From: Lepidurus packardi
Taxonomy: Eukaryota; Arthropoda; Branchiopoda; Notostraca; Triopsidae
Direction: 5' to 3'
NCBI GenBank assembly: GCA_023053545.1
Contig: JAKZAN010000001.1
Span: forward strand, 2,004,565 to 2,068,564
DNA length: 64,000 bases
A program made the translations under genes and the position numbers. Each line of letters starts with the position of its first letter. The first letter of the stretch is position 1. Positions 11,301-24,262 of this stretch are shown here, one piece after another. The notes beneath the pieces are model-generated. The model was not told where the DNA came from. It saw only the letters and a list, made by a program, of their open reading frames with translations, and searched no databases.

Positions 11301-14300
11301 ATTTTAAGAAGGTTCTATAATAACTAGCTTGGACCTATCATCTCGAAGCTTTGAGACGATATAGCTTGGATTCCAGGTGGTTGTAGCGCATACGTAATGA
11401 CGAGAGACGTGCGTCGAATTAACGATGGCCTTTTTTTAGAAGATAGAACATGCAAGTCTTAACTTGTGCAATAGCAGGCTCAGCCATGAAAAGTCCTTGG
11501 CATTGCCATCATGCAATACAGACATGCAGAGAGGGCTCATTTCCGCCCTGTCCTATGATGGGTCGGTGCAGTTTATTTCATTTCTGGGCAGCTTAAAAAG
11601 GTGCAAGCTGGTAGACGATCTTCACGGCGTGGTGACAGTACTTTTTTCCCCTTTCTGCTCGTAAGCTTTGAAAAGGTAATAATACCTGGACGCTTTATTT
11701 TCTCGACAAACACCCATCGAGCCTTTTGGCTGGCTGCAGGAGCTGCGGGTTGTATGTTATCTCAGTTATAGATGAAGCAAATATGGACGTAAAGGAGTGT
11801 TAGTTATGCGCGAGGGGCGCGCTAAAACGGGGATCGGTGGAGGTTCTATCGTCTGCCTCTCTCTCTCTTTCTTCTGTGTGTCTCTATTTCTCGCTGCCAC
11901 CACCCCGTTAGAAATAAAACGGAACGAAACTGAAATGGGTCATAGAAACGAAGCCGAAACTGCGCGAAGAAGAAAAAGCGGCTAAAATAGCCCCCTGTGT
12001 GCTGTATTTTGTGGATATATATGTGTGTGTGTGTAAGAGTATGTGTGCTCGTGTGTGTACCGCGTGACGTCAGCAAGGAGCCGGTCTAAAAATGGGGCGA
12101 AGCTCTCTCTCTCCCTCTAATCCTCGTCGGTGAACTCTTGCGGTTGTCTCCCTAACCAACTTTCCCGATGTTTTCCGGGTTTCTTGTCATAATTAGCATC
12201 GAACTCGACTTGTCACACTACGGTGTATCGGGACAAGTACCTTAATCCACATAAGAACGAGCTTTCAGGTCTGGTTTGGCGGTGTGGCACCACCTGAACC
12301 TGATTTTGCGTGGTTTTTTCCACTCCCGAAACGGCAAAAAATAAAATAATTGAATGAAATTACTTTTAGTATTGGAAGCAGCGCAGGATAATTCAATTGC
12401 GTTGCAAGTATCATTGCTATTATTTAATCATTAGAATTATTCTTGTAATTACTCGTGTAGTTCAACGTGTCTAATTGTGAACAGTTGTGTGTGAATTCAA
12501 GGACACGTGTTCAATGATTCTTTAGCCATATGCTTAGGAAATGCAAAATCAATACCTTTTCAGTGTGCTTATTAAAATTAAAATTGTGTACTGTACTTAT
12601 TCAATTTAGAATGAAACGATTTATAGTATGGTGCTTTTTTTATATAGTAATATTGGCGTATAGGCATAAGCCTGTTGCCAAAGTTTATTTTTAAAATGTA
12701 CATTTAAAACCGGATATGTATGGTGCTTATTACGTAGAAAAGTACTATAAAAATACGCATAAATTGTATGCCTTTATAGTATGCTTATTAAATCAGAAGT
12801 AATTCAATTTTAATTCAATATTTGAAGAATGCGTTGACAATTTTTGAAGTTTTAAAATATTAATTGAATTGTCTTGAAAATATCGACAAAGTTTAGAAAG
12901 TTGCCAATATATAGGTAACGCTTCGTTAGTTAACTTTGTATTTAATTACTAATTTTAAGCCATAAAGGAAAGCATAATTTATTATAATATTCCGCTATTT
13001 AGTTGATCATTTTAAAAATACGCCAGAATGGACCAAAGTCTTGCAAAGAAAGTCAGTTTTAAAATAAAGGAAAAATGAGTTAGACGAGAGTATTCAGAAC
13101 TATGCAAATAACATCCTGTCTAACATACATTTTTTTTCCAAGTGAAACTGGCCCAGATACACAGAAGCAAAGACCAATCCTCTTGTGGCTCTCCCCAAAG
13201 TCCACAGCCTTTTATAGTTTAAAACTGCGCTGCTATTTCGGTTTGGGAGTTTTCGCTTCGTAAAAGTCTCGCTTCGTTTTGTTTCAAAACGAGCCTAAAT
13301 ATCCCGCCGCTGTTATATGCGTTTGTGCGGCGCATCGCAACGGGGTCTTCTGCTCCGAGCTTAAAATACGCCTTTTCAAAATTAGCGACGCGACGTCTTC
13401 CCCGCACAAGAATCTGCCCAGCTCAGCACACCACGCGAGCTCGCGAGTATTTTTTCTTTTTTTTTTTTCTTTTTTAAAGGTGTTCGTGCACCGTCATGGT
13501 TTACGAGGTTCTTCTTCATGATGATAATGAGATCGGATCTCGCGGCTAAGGCTTAAGGACGGGATTTTTTTTTTATTAGAATGGTTAATGACTTGATCGG
13601 AGGAATTGAATGGCCTATATACAGTCAAAAGCCACAGACAAAAAGACACGGGGCGAGTGCTCAGCTTCCGGAACATTGGGAAAGCGTCTCCGGAGTGTCG
13701 CATCCATCGTCGGAGTAGAGGATTGTCTAGTAAGAGGCCGGAACGAATGCCATAACTTCCTCTGACGCCTACGTATCACGTATACACATACACACTTGAG
13801 AAACGTATCGCACCCCATATGGAGTATTGACTGGGCTATTGTGACGGTATGAGGTCAGGAAACGGGGGCAGATGCATTGCTGCAGCCCGGAGCGAATCCG
13901 CCGATTCCCGCCGTATGGTATGGGTTGGATCTCCGCGACGGAAGTGTCGTTCCCGGCGCATTGCGTATCGGTTTAGGATTATTTGTGTGCAGTGGCGAGA
14001 GGGAAAGAAAGAGAGAGGCAGATTGATTGCATGTAAAAGGGGAGAAACAAATAAGGTGGAGTAGGGGAGAAAATAAATTGGCGTGCGTTCGTAGCCTTGA
14101 CCGTGACCTAGACCACGCAACACTGTTCACATTCTTGTGGCCACACACACATTATTAGGGGCTTTTGGCCAGCTTTTGAGGAGGACTTGGAGCGTTGAAC
14201 GGGACCAGAAGATCAGTGGGATCAGCCAATAAGTCCTGCCAAAACAGCATTTGGCGTTGGCCAAAGCAAGAAGCTCGCTCTTCAGCTTTGGACTTGCCAA

Positions 14301-17300
14301 CACCTGAGTAAAAGAGTCAAACTTTTCTATATATGGGGGATTGGCTCGGGTTTTTTCGTTACGGTATGATGCAAGAGGCGATGCAACGGGTATTATCGCC
14401 CTTTGAAACCTTATTCCGCGACTAGGAACCTTTACGGTCGTGCAAATTCCTCCGCAAAAAGAAGTTTCCAGCTATTGTCTAGGAAATATGGAATTGCTCC
14501 TGAGGAAAAATTGAGATGTTCAATACACATGCCAATTGGTCAGTAAGTGACTTCAGTTAGGACATTTTTAGATGGGAGTACACGTATTTTGAATTTTTAG
14601 GTAGGTTAGCTAGTATTAAAGTTTAATGAGAGCAGAGTTAATGGGGTTTGTCTCATTTAATTCTAATCCTAATGATAGGAATTTAATTCCAATCTAATCC
14701 TGGCATACGAGTTCTGTAATGATATCGTTTGCTTTGAGATCAGTTCAGTTTTGGAATCACTTTTTAAAGGGAAAGTAGTAGATAAAATGAAAGGAAAAGA
14801 ACGTTAAGGTCCCCGTTGAAGGAACGTTAAAGCTTAGCTTGTTACACCAAGGAGGCGCGCGGGTCTTGTATGGGGTGTATATAGGCGCGCATGCCTTCTA
14901 CGTGTAAAACGGCGAGAAGGATAGCCATACAATTATATGCCCAATTTGCGTGTAATTTTTCTTTTAAAGTAAACTACAATAGATACGAAGTGACAATGTC
15001 CAAATGTGCCATTTTAGCCTGTATAAGTAAACATTTAATTGCCATTTTCCAAATTAGTGAAGGCAAAAATAAGAAAAGCAAAACTGGCTTACCCTTCCTA
15101 TGTCTATTGTCTACATTGCTGTCCAAGCATTTCATACAAATAAGTCTCCTATACTTGTTAGGTAGCAGTTTTATTTTATTTTTATTTTTTTTTGCGTTCC
15201 CCGTGCTGTCGAGTCTTCATTTGAGTCCGATAACGGCAACTATCACCAAATTTTCTTAGCAAATGGCAGATTTGAAATATCCTTAGTAATGTAGTAGAGC
15301 TAGAGTATAAACTACAAATGTAGTAGAGTATAAACTACATTAAAACAGCATTTGAAAATAAAAATATGAAATAGATCCTGTATTTAAACGTGAAATTTTC
15401 TAGAATATATGCGGTACTGGTAGCATTATCATTAGTATCATTCACTGCCGATATCCCGTAGTTGAACCGGTTTTAAACAAGGAACATCTTGGTTATGTAA
15501 AACGCCTTCCCGTTAGATATTTTGGTTCCAGTTTCGGTCTAAATGTGCTCAAATCTCGTATCTAAGGAACTTGTATGACGAAATTTACATAGGTTAGGTC
15601 CCTGAATCCCAACTTAAGCGTGTTATTGAACAATTTCCCATTCCCATAACGAAAACCTACAATTTGCATCCGATTATAAGAGACATGGTTTAACTTTCAA
15701 TTGCGCAAGGTTTGACCTTGTATGGTTTTTCACACTTTGCGATATTGCACACGTACAAAAATCTCCCAAATGTGGATTTTGCTTCTTATTTCTGACGAAT
15801 TTCCCTTGCCAAAAAAAAAGGAGTCCAAATAACTCGGGTCACTGAAGAAAAGAAAGGACACGAAGAAGAGTACCGAAGCAGAGAAACAGGTTGTGTTTAG
15901 GAAGCCTTTTTTTTTTCTATGAAAAATTCCCTTCAAATAAGTTGTGTAAGCTTGATCAGAAGAGTTTCGGGCTCCAAAACTAAAAAGCGTTCAGGGAAAG
16001 ACCCCTGCGTGGCCAGCTTCTGGCAGATTTATAGTTTAAAAAAAAAAAAAAAAAAAAAAAGCCAACATTGCCTTTGCATACGTGTGTATCTGTGTGCGTT
16101 GTGTCTATTCGCTGCGAAAAGTAGTAGACATACCTTCCAGTATAAATATAAATACCCAACACACACACACCTGTGTTTTGGCGTATGCTAATGAAGCCGT
16201 TGTCAGCATTCATCATTGCTCCGAAACCAGAGAAGACCCTGTTTCCTTCCACGATAATTAATAACTTGTGTTCATAGGTTTAAAATTTGATTTTATTTTT
16301 CTCTCTCCATTTCTTCCAGGTTATACTCACAACCCTTACAATGGCGTTATCTACAATGACACTATTCTGGCGACAGGCGTCTTTTCATCCAAGGAGTTAT
16401 GGCGACTTTCAAAAGGTAATTCAAAATTTTTTAAAAGAATATGAGCCGTTATTTTGTTATACCGAAGTTAACTCTCTATAAACAAACCTGTTACTATTGA
16501 CGTCATTTTCGCACACCAAATCTTAAATTTTCAAACTTCGTGGAGGAAAAAACGTGTGTGCATGTTCTGTCTGCGGGTGAGGCAGGGGGCCAAGGCAGCT
16601 TACATACATATAATATAGGAAAGTTCTTTGCCATGCAAATGAGATTCAAAGGGCCGTGACCTGCTTGTTAAAGAACGCCAAAGAGAGACAGCAGAAGAAA
16701 GAGAGAAAGAGATAGGCGGAAACCCGAGGATCAGCCTTGGCCTTTAAACCACGCATCTTCCGCGTTCCGATGCCGTGTATGAAAAGGAGTACATTCAGTT
16801 TTACCTGAATTTAAACGGGTAACAGTATACTTTAACTGTTGTGAAGGTATTCTTAACCTTAATGCGGAAGTAATCCAAGGCTCGCTCGGTTACATTTCAT
16901 TATTCATTGTTGTGTCATTGCTCCAATGGTATCCCACTAGCCCAAGGACGCAATAATGAATAACTTGGCCTATTGCTTACCAGTAGCTGTTGGTAAGGCA
17001 GTTTGAACTAACGCTACCAGTACCCGCTTCACCTTACGGGAAAACGTCGGTAGCTTTTAGTTAAAAGGAGGAGTACTATCATACATTACTTCAGCGTTTT
17101 AAGAGTGTTTCTTCATAAACCGTTCGAATGTATTTGCAAGCGCTAGAAGTGTCGAGACTGTTTTACTGGTTGGAAAGTAACTACTTTTATACGAGTCCAA
17201 GATGAAAGCATCGTGGAGCGGAGCGCGTCAGGTTTATTTCTTTCGGTACTTTTTCGATCCTTTTGACTCTTTTTGCCCCGCATGTTTTTGTGTCTGTGTG

Positions 17301-20300
17301 TGCGCGCGGAGGGCAAAACTCCGTGAGGGGGCGCGGCATGGAGTCTTGTCTGGATGAAGCAATGGGGCGATACTAACCCCTTGACGGAAGGACGTCGACG
17401 ACGCTTCTTCCTGGCCATTACCCGCCCAACAGCCGTCCACCGTTCCCCCGCCCCCTTTTTCTTCGAATAGAAAGCAGCAGGAACCTTTCTCTTCTATTTT
17501 TATTTTGTTCTTGCCCTGGGTAAAGGGGGTGAGGAGGGTTCGCGGATCGACCTCTTGCACAGGGTGTAGAGACGGTAAAGGGAAAAGGCAATACTTACAT
17601 TTTCCGTGACGGCGAAATCCTGTCCGATCTCGGAAAGACGTCTGTTCCCCCAACCCTCCTCCTCCAGCCCAATGACCCAAAGAAGTAGCAAAAGAGGGGC
17701 CAGCTCTTCTTTCTTTGTCCTGCTTCAGTGAACATTCCTCGTCGCTGTGGCCGAACAGGCGTGGTAGTTAGCCAGGGGCAATGCATCAAGGGGGCGTGGC
17801 TCGGAATTTTTATCTCCCCCAGTGAATTTATTTTTCATTATTTTTTTTCCTCACCGAAGTTGAATTGCGGTTAAAACGTAAAAACCTTCTGATGGGTAGG
17901 GGAAGGTCATCAAGATCGCATTTGCATAACTCAACCGCGCCTTGTTTTGGATCCTACGTCATCAGTGGTCCCCAACAAAAAATAACATTCGAAAGCTTTT
18001 CTTTGTTTTATTTTGTATACGGAGTTAGCAAATAAACTGGTATGGGTTGTCTATTTTGGAAGAAAAAGACTTCATTACATCTCCTGAAACGTCTGATGAC
18101 CAGATAATGTCCCCAAAAAAAAGCATGCTCTTTCTTCGTTCTCGTAGGCAGCAAAGAAAAAAAAGCAGAGGCGCATATTTACGTACAGTAAAAAGCTGCT
18201 GGGGCCTTAGAAATGTTCAGCATCATTACGCTGTCATCCTAGCCTATAAAATTCCCGTGCTCAATGAGGCCATCTGAAAACAATAGTCCTTTTTTCTTTT
18301 CTTTTCTCCCGTTTTGTTGTCTAGCGTGTAGGAAAAAAGCAAAGTAAAATTTAAATTTCTCCCCCAAAAAGCTATTGGTAGAAGTTATTTTATTTTTTAT
18401 GCGGCGTTGATTTCCGGGGAAAGAGGGACCGCAAGACAGTTCTATAGGCGGAACGCGATAGGAAAGAATGGCAGAAATGTCAGACATTTTGTGTAAAGGG
18501 GGGATGTGTCTCCACGATCCATCAAGCAAGCCTGCGGGATGCATAGAAATGCCTCTGTTTCTTCTCCTTCAGCTGATATGTGAGGAATAAATACGTAGTT
18601 CCAAAACAAAAGTAGAGGAGCAGAAGCATAAAAAAAGGAGGGGAGGTCGTCTAAGTTTTGCGGGACCTTTTCGGTCACGGGGCATTGGCCGCATAATCAG
18701 CAAGTGCAGCAAAGAGAGAAAGAAGGGCCGTTACCTGCATCTTTGCAAGTGCCAACGGACTTTGCTTCAAAACATGCATACGTGACGGTGATTTGAAACA
18801 AACGGTCACGCCTACTTCCAAACAAGAAGAAGGAGAGATGAGAAATTTGCAACGTTATATAGGGCGGTTTTATACAATGGGTTGTTGTTTAACGAGTGAG
18901 AAATAATACCAAAGGGAGTTAAGAGGCAGGAAGAGAGGAACTGATGGGATGCTCTTCTAACGAGAGTTGTGAAATTCTATGTTACAGCTTCTATTATGCA
19001 AGGTCCGAATGGAATCCAGCCGCCGCTCAACAGCATTAAGATGGAAGCGCCGGCCTATTACTGCAATAGCTATACGCCTCCGGCCACAGACCATGCAGCA
19101 ATGATGCCCGCAGGAGCATACAGTAAGTGCAGTTTTTGGTATGGTTTATATGGCACTGTTTAACAAAATTCTGTCTGAAAATTCAAAGAATAAATTTAAA
19201 ATAGAATAGATATTTTTTTTTTATCGGAGTTGCTCTGATTTTTTAGGAAATTTAAATTGCCTAGTCTTTACATAAATTCTTACTGTCTCCCCAAAAAGAA
19301 AAAACGTCTTATCCTAGAAGAATTTAGGCATTACTTTTATTTTGCGACTTTTATTTTACGATTTAGTTTTTACTTTTATTTTACGAAATACATGGTAGTT
19401 ATTAATTCTACTTTCTAGATTTGTCTTTGTTCAATGGCAATATTCTTTACTTGCTTGATAGCATTTATAGTGTAATCCTTAGCCCTTTAAAGAGCATCAA
19501 TAATAAATAGCTTAGCGCTCATAGCAGGGCAATAGGTAGTACATCATATGCATAAACACTTTGTCCCAAACTTTTATGAAAAGCCGTTCACGAATTATTG
19601 GCATATAAACATCTGGTTATGACGTCACAAACGGGCGTGGCTTTGCTGCGCTTGTTTCCATGGTTACTGTTTTTTTTTCGAACAGTAAACAAGTTCACGA
19701 GTGGTACGGATATTGCTATGCCTGTGACGTCACAAAGCCACGTGACCCTCTTGTTTGGAAATTTCTTTCTTTAATAAACTTCATTATTGCTTATCGCCAC
19801 ATGGAAAGCAAAATATCGTTAGAAACTTGATTCTTTACTCTTTTGTTTGATTTTGTCGTTAATTTTGTCCATTTTGACTCACCGAAGAAAATTTAAAAAC
19901 TCCAGAATGCTCCGGTATACCTTAGCTTATTGGTGGGAAAGAGTCATAAATGACACTGATGTTTGTTATTGTTTTGCGAAAGCCTTGCGTAAGAAAGTAA
20001 GGAAATAAATAGGTAGCTAATTGACGGCAAAGTTTACGCTTGTTTTGCTTCTGAAAAGTATAGTTTATCACCACAGTTTGCTGTAGCAGCACAATGTCCC
20101 AAATCAAGTCGAAAACTTTCGGAACAGGATTTCCCGAAACGACTTGCCAGATTTGAAAGCAATCTCAAACAAAAATTTTCTTTTAGTAGCAGCTGGTGCA
20201 CAATCAATGGACATATTTTTAGAAAACGTATTTCTCATAGTTGCAAACTTCATTTACATATTGCTAATTTAGTACTCATTGGGAAGAATTGTGCGTTGGT

Positions 20301-23300
20301 TGTACACTACCTGTTGGCAAGCTCAAAACTACTGTCGAAGACTTTTCTCATTAAATCCACTGGTTTTCTTAAAAACTTGTTCTGAAATTCCCCATGCTAA
20401 CCGCCAATACCGAGCTAAGGTTTACGCGAGCCTCAGGAAAAATTTTACAGAGATGATTCTTTTTATTACGAATTTTGTTCAAAACCTTAAATTTTTTTCT
20501 ATTAAAAAGACTACGTTAAAACGAGATTCTTGACTCAGGCCCCATCCCATTGCCGCGGAATTCGCAGAGTCCAGTGGACCATCGAAGCAAGCGGCTAAGA
20601 AGACTCAGTTCCAACGATGATGACATGGATGTGGGTCCTGGTCCTCAACCGCCCAATAAAAATGCCCCTCAACCCGCCACAGACTTGAGCTATTACGGAC
20701 AAAGCCCAGCCTCGTTGTCCAGCCAGGCTTCCTGGCATTCCGAACTCGACCACGGTAAGTGGGCTTTTGTTTTTATTAATACATAATACCAGTAAAGGAA
20801 TTATAAAATAATTGTTCACATAAATAAAAAAATCATGTATTCCTTTTACATCTTAATATATAAAATATAAAGTATTACCAAGGCAAACGTGAGAACTCCT
20901 TTTAGCACTTTTGTACGCGACTTTTCCATTTTTCTTTAAATTGAAAGCTCAAAGAAGTCTTGCATTGTATGTAGTTTTTTGCCAAACCAAATTGGATGGG
21001 TTTTGATAATAGTTTAAATCCCCAGAAAGTTTTTGTTAGCTCTAGTGCTCTGGCTTTTCATAGTTTTATAGTCTTTTGAAGAAAATTTTGCAGTCCTTAA
21101 AAAGAAAAAGAAAATACCTAAAAAATGATCCATAAAAAGTTGAAATGAAGCATAATGTGCCTATTCATTTATTTAAAAACAAGGATTTACGGAAAATTTT
21201 TTTAAATCCAAACTTGGAGGAAAAAAATGAAGCAGTGGTGAATTTTTTTTCATAGAGTAGTGTTTCTATAGCATTCACTCGATAGTTGAATTTTAGTCTG
21301 TGAGAGTTTGTTATGATGTTTCCTTGTCGTTGATTAGCTGGTTGATTTTTTTTTTGTGTTATTAGAATTTTACAAAAAGTATTAGAAATACCCAGTAAAA
21401 ATAAGAAAAGAGAGAAGCAAATCATATTAGATGAGCCATGGCGTGGGTTGTTTGTTAGGTCCCGTGGCCTCGCCGCATTTGCACGGGGGCGGTCCGGGCA
21501 AAGTGCCCAAGGTGGAGCCTGGCACCCCTGTGCCCTCTCCTTACCCTCCCACCCCGGTCCCGGTTACAATCGCCACCGCAGCTGCCGCCTCGGGAGTGGG
21601 CGTCAGTGATCCGTCCAGTGAGGGGGAAGGGCCTCTCCCGCCACCCTCTAGTCACGAGCATGGGACACGCCCACTGCTCAGCCCCGGCCCACACGCCAGG
21701 GAAGGTAAAGAAAATATCAAAAAAAAAAAGAGAAGAAAAAAAAGAAAGAAAATCTCTTACGCACCAAAAAAGATTTTTTTATATACACATCACACTCCAA
21801 CTTTTTTTCTCGCTTCTACAAAAACCACACCCCTTTTCATAAAAAATTAAGCGACATTTTCTTTCCACCCCCCAAAAAAACTTTCTCCTCGCATTCATTG
21901 TGTCTCCCTTGGCGGCTGGCTTTGGATTCCTCATGTTTCTGATCTCATCTCTAATGAAGTGACTTGCGATATTTGCCAAAATCTGTTCGGCTTTATGTGT
22001 ATGTGTGAATTAAATGTTGAAACTGTACCTTGGCTTGCTGCATGGGAAGATTTCTTGGGGGCTTTTTTTATGGGGCATTGGGCATGACCGACAAGCTTTA
22101 CAAAATCTGCGTTTTCTTTTTAATGTTGACCGGCGAATTTTTTTCCCTCTTCGTGATATATATCTTTAAAAAAAATGCAAGGTTTACGTAAAGGAGAGGA
22201 ATTTTTCTAGTGCTCGACACAAATTAAAAATGTGTGGAGCGAAGAGTAAAAGAAATAAAGGAAACTAAGGATATGGGAAATGATATGTGGTTTTCTTCTT
22301 CGGAATTTAGGGTTGGGGCAGCATTCGGTAGTCTCACTGACGTCCAGTGGTTATTATGGCCCCAGCAGCGAGCAGCACATTGTACATGGAAATCACTCTC
22401 CCGGCAAGTACCAGGAGAATGGACACGATACCTTCTCAGATTTTGTTACATTAGTGTGCCAAGAAGCCCAGAATACGCAAGGAGGACCGGTAAGATTATA
22501 CTTTTACTCCACGTATTGAACTTTATGTCTTTATAGCTGCCAAAATTGTGTTGCGGATTTGATGTGTGCTTGTTTAGATATTCTAAGAATGACGAATTTA
22601 TTTCCATTCATTTCTGAGTCGCCGTTCATGGTTTATTAGCATGCAAAGTTTTGGTCGTGACGTCAGAGACGCATCATGGCGTGGCTTCCGGCACTTGTTA
22701 CCAAGGTTACTGTTTATTTGCGTGCTTCAAACAGTAAACAAAGCTCTCAAGTACTAATGGATAACTGATATGTCTTTGACATGAGAAGCCACGTCACCCT
22801 ATTGCTGTGAAATTCCTTAATCACATACTTTGCGCGTGATGCAACGAATTTTTCTATAGAAACTAGACTGTGTCCTCTATTTATTAAGACCAAGTTCTCT
22901 ATTGGTGACTATATTGCCCTAACCCATTAAACTTTTCTCGAAGCTATAGATATATTTAGACTTCTCAGGGGTTTCTAGAATTCTACAAAGTGAATCGCAA
23001 TTATTTGGGGAGTAATCACATTTACAATCGTTCTGAATTAGGTACAAGCCGGTACGTCACGTGGTATGAAGCTATCGCAGTACTATACTGCGTCCATGCT
23101 TCCACCACCGCCACCACCTTCCATTATGCAGAGGCCCGTGGCCATTATAAGATCCACAGGTAAGGATGATGAATGATTTTTGAGAAATTAAATTGTAAAG
23201 ATGTAAAGCTTTATTTGTTCTTATTGGGGGGTTGTTTAGCAGAGTTGACCTCGTCTTCCACGTCGCCACCGTCCTCCTGCACGCCGCCTTTGAATGATCA

Positions 23301-24262
23301 GCATTCGCGAAACGGTGGCACTCTAAGCCCCTCCCATTCACATGCCCCGCCTGCGAGTTCTGCAGGAGTCTTAGACGTCTCCTTACACGGAAGAGGCAGC
23401 ACTGTCGTCAGCAGCTTTTCATCGGGACGAGACTATGCCTTCACACATTTGCACGGCCAACCCGGACAAGTAAATTTTCCATAAATTCCTTTTTACAAAA
23501 GCGTACGCTTTGGTTACAATCTTAAAATTTGCCAGATAATCAATATACTAGAAATAGATGACAGATTTCTTAAGAGATGTCACCGAACATATACATATAC
23601 ATTACTACTAAAATTCTATTAACATTCAAAAATTAATTCTATGCAAATTCTGTATTAAGTTCTGAATTAATTCTCTTAAATTCTAAAAGCTATTAAATTA
23701 GGGAAAATCTTAATAATTTTTCTTGTATTCATTTCCTTTCAAGCAGTTGTTCACCTATCCCAATTTGGGTCCTTCAGGCGTCATCAGCCCCACCAACCTG
23801 AGCTTGTTTGCATCGCCAGTAGCCACACCCCGAACTACACCCAACCGAACTACGCCTGTGCCTCGTTGGAACTCGGGAGCTTTCATCTCGCTGGACGATA
23901 ACATGGATTACAACATGATGTCTCCCTTAATCGCCCCAGGTGGACAAGACCAACCTGGTGGACCGCTTAGTATGGATGATGGTAAACCTCAAAATATTTT
24001 TCAATCAAAACTTAATACAGAAACGAAAAAATTAAAAAAAAAAAAAAAAAAAATATTAATTTCACATTTTATTATATTTTCAGAGCGCTATTTTCATCCT
24101 GTGATCCATAGCAACGAATCTATGGAGAGCAGTCACGGATTAATTAATGGTCCTCCCCAGCCTGGGTCATCTGGAGGTGCGTCAGCCCCGCCTAACCACC
24201 CCACGCCAAGCAGCTCACCTTCGAAAGCCCCGCCCCCTCCTTCTCAACAGCAAACTTCCTAA
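1501..24262 (+). CDS. NFI: Nuclear factor I (CTF/NFI) transcription factor, first coding exon missing
   Basis: NFI proteins bind the palindrome TTGGC(N5)GCCAA as dimers in the nucleus and regulate development. Thirteen exons join in phase: 1501-1656, 6821-7012, 7140-7323, 8739-8789, 16320-16415, 18988 (or 19003)-19122, 20539-20754, 21459-21704, 22311-22489, 23042-23159, 23240-23469, 23744-23981 and 24084-24262 (stop). They give about 739 residues. The first three carry the DNA-binding domain, with [69 protein letters not shown] and [20 protein letters not shown], all close to vertebrate NFI. Exon 5 ([14 protein letters not shown]) matches the conserved TSGVWNVTELVRVS segment. The rest is a proline/serine-rich activation region with FSDFV-VCQEA, a six-proline run and a TTPVPRW motif. 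The exon encoding the N-terminal residues before DEFHPF was not found. Introns are long and carry repeats. Identification is secure; the isoform set is not known. Confidence 0.95.
4283..4475 (+). mobile_element. foldback MITE, copy A
   Basis: This is one of four copies of a roughly 190-bp element found only inside NFI introns in this window. Shared blocks in order are CACGAGTTATTGG, TGACGT, GCGTGGCTT, TTACCATGGTTACTGTTTAC, CAAACAGTA-ACAA, TGACGT and AAGCCACGTGA. The second half is roughly the reverse complement of the first (GCGTGGCTT with AAGCCACG, TTACTGTTTA with AACAGTAAAC), so the copy can fold back. No coding capacity is seen. The family is not recognised. Confidence 0.7.
4452..4760 (+). 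repeat. tandem repeat of about 65 bp, four copies
   Basis: A unit starting CACGTGATC(T/C)TATTGCTAAATT and ending GGCCTATAATGGAACAAA occurs at about 4452, 4563, 4629 and 4694. Between the first and second copies the element-derived piece CTCGAGCACCACGAATACTG to AAAGCCA is also repeated. The array therefore grew from the right edge of MITE copy A. The units are nearly identical, which suggests a recent expansion. Confidence 0.85.
6041..6153. repeat. AT-rich palindrome, duplicated
   Basis: The 34-bp sequence made of AATACCGAATATTGT, a TATG spacer and ACAATATTCGGTATT occurs twice, separated by a diverged third arm (GATATTCGGTATT). Each copy is a perfect inverted repeat with 15-nt arms. The outer flanks (AAAAATAGAATACCG and CGGTATTCTATTTTT) are also complementary, so the whole block can fold into a cruciform. 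Confidence 0.85.
7324..8738. repeat. NFI intron with a direct duplication (7938-8379)
   Basis: Two copies of a roughly 190-230 bp segment lie side by side, at about 7938-8133 and 8149-8385. Both start GGAAAAAGACAAA(T/C)AGAAGG and end CTGCCAACAATGAAAATT. The second copy carries an insertion of about 45 bp (AACTAAAACACTATTTAGG and following). Both hold TAACACTAGTGA and GTTAGTGTTTGA, a short inverted pair. No coding sequence is seen. Confidence 0.8.
8790..16319. other. large NFI intron
   Basis: This 7.5-kb intron lies between the 51-nt exon 8739-8789 and the exon at 16320. Apart from MITE copy B (10293-10480), CT-rich and TG-rich microsatellites (for example near 11855 and 12010) and several A/T runs, nothing is recognised. 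Open frames here lack family motifs and splice-site support. Confidence 0.6.
10293..10480 (-). mobile_element. foldback MITE, copy B (inverted)
   Basis: Read on the minus strand this matches the other copies: TTTACGAGTTATTGG, TGATGTCA, GGCGTGGCTTACGG, TGTTACCATAGCTACTGTTT, CAAACAGTAAACAG and AAGCCACGTGAC. It has the same foldback design and size of about 190 bp. It is the only inverted copy. Confidence 0.7.
16416..18987. other. NFI intron without recognised content
   Basis: This 2.6-kb intron contains GA-rich and CT-rich simple sequence and overlapping open frames on the minus strand around 17143-17789. Those frames overlap each other in several frames and have no recognisable motif. I see no gene. 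Confidence 0.55.
19584..19755 (+). mobile_element. foldback MITE, copy C
   Basis: Blocks are TTCACGAATTATTGGCATAT, TGACGTCA, GGGCGTGGCTT, TTTCCATGGTTACTGTTT, GAACAGTAAACAAG, TGACGTCA and AAGCCACGTGACCC. Both arms keep the full CRE-type palindrome TGACGTCA, so this copy looks closest to the family design. It lies in the intron between NFI exons 19122 and 20539. Confidence 0.75.
22621..22808 (+). mobile_element. foldback MITE, copy D
   Basis: Blocks are GTTCATGGTTTATTAGCATG, TGACGTCA, GGCGTGGCTTCCGG, TTACCAAGGTTACTGTTTAT, CAAACAGTAAACAAAG and AAGCCACGTCACCC. It lies in the intron between NFI exons ending 22489 and starting 23042. Confidence 0.75.

Noticed and set aside
13836-14148. Overlapping frames on both strands near 14 kb
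   Set aside because: A GC-richer intronic patch gives long frames in several phases at once; none has a motif.
17143-17789. Cluster of minus-strand frames in an NFI intron
   Set aside because: They overlap each other in different frames and have no motif or exon boundary.
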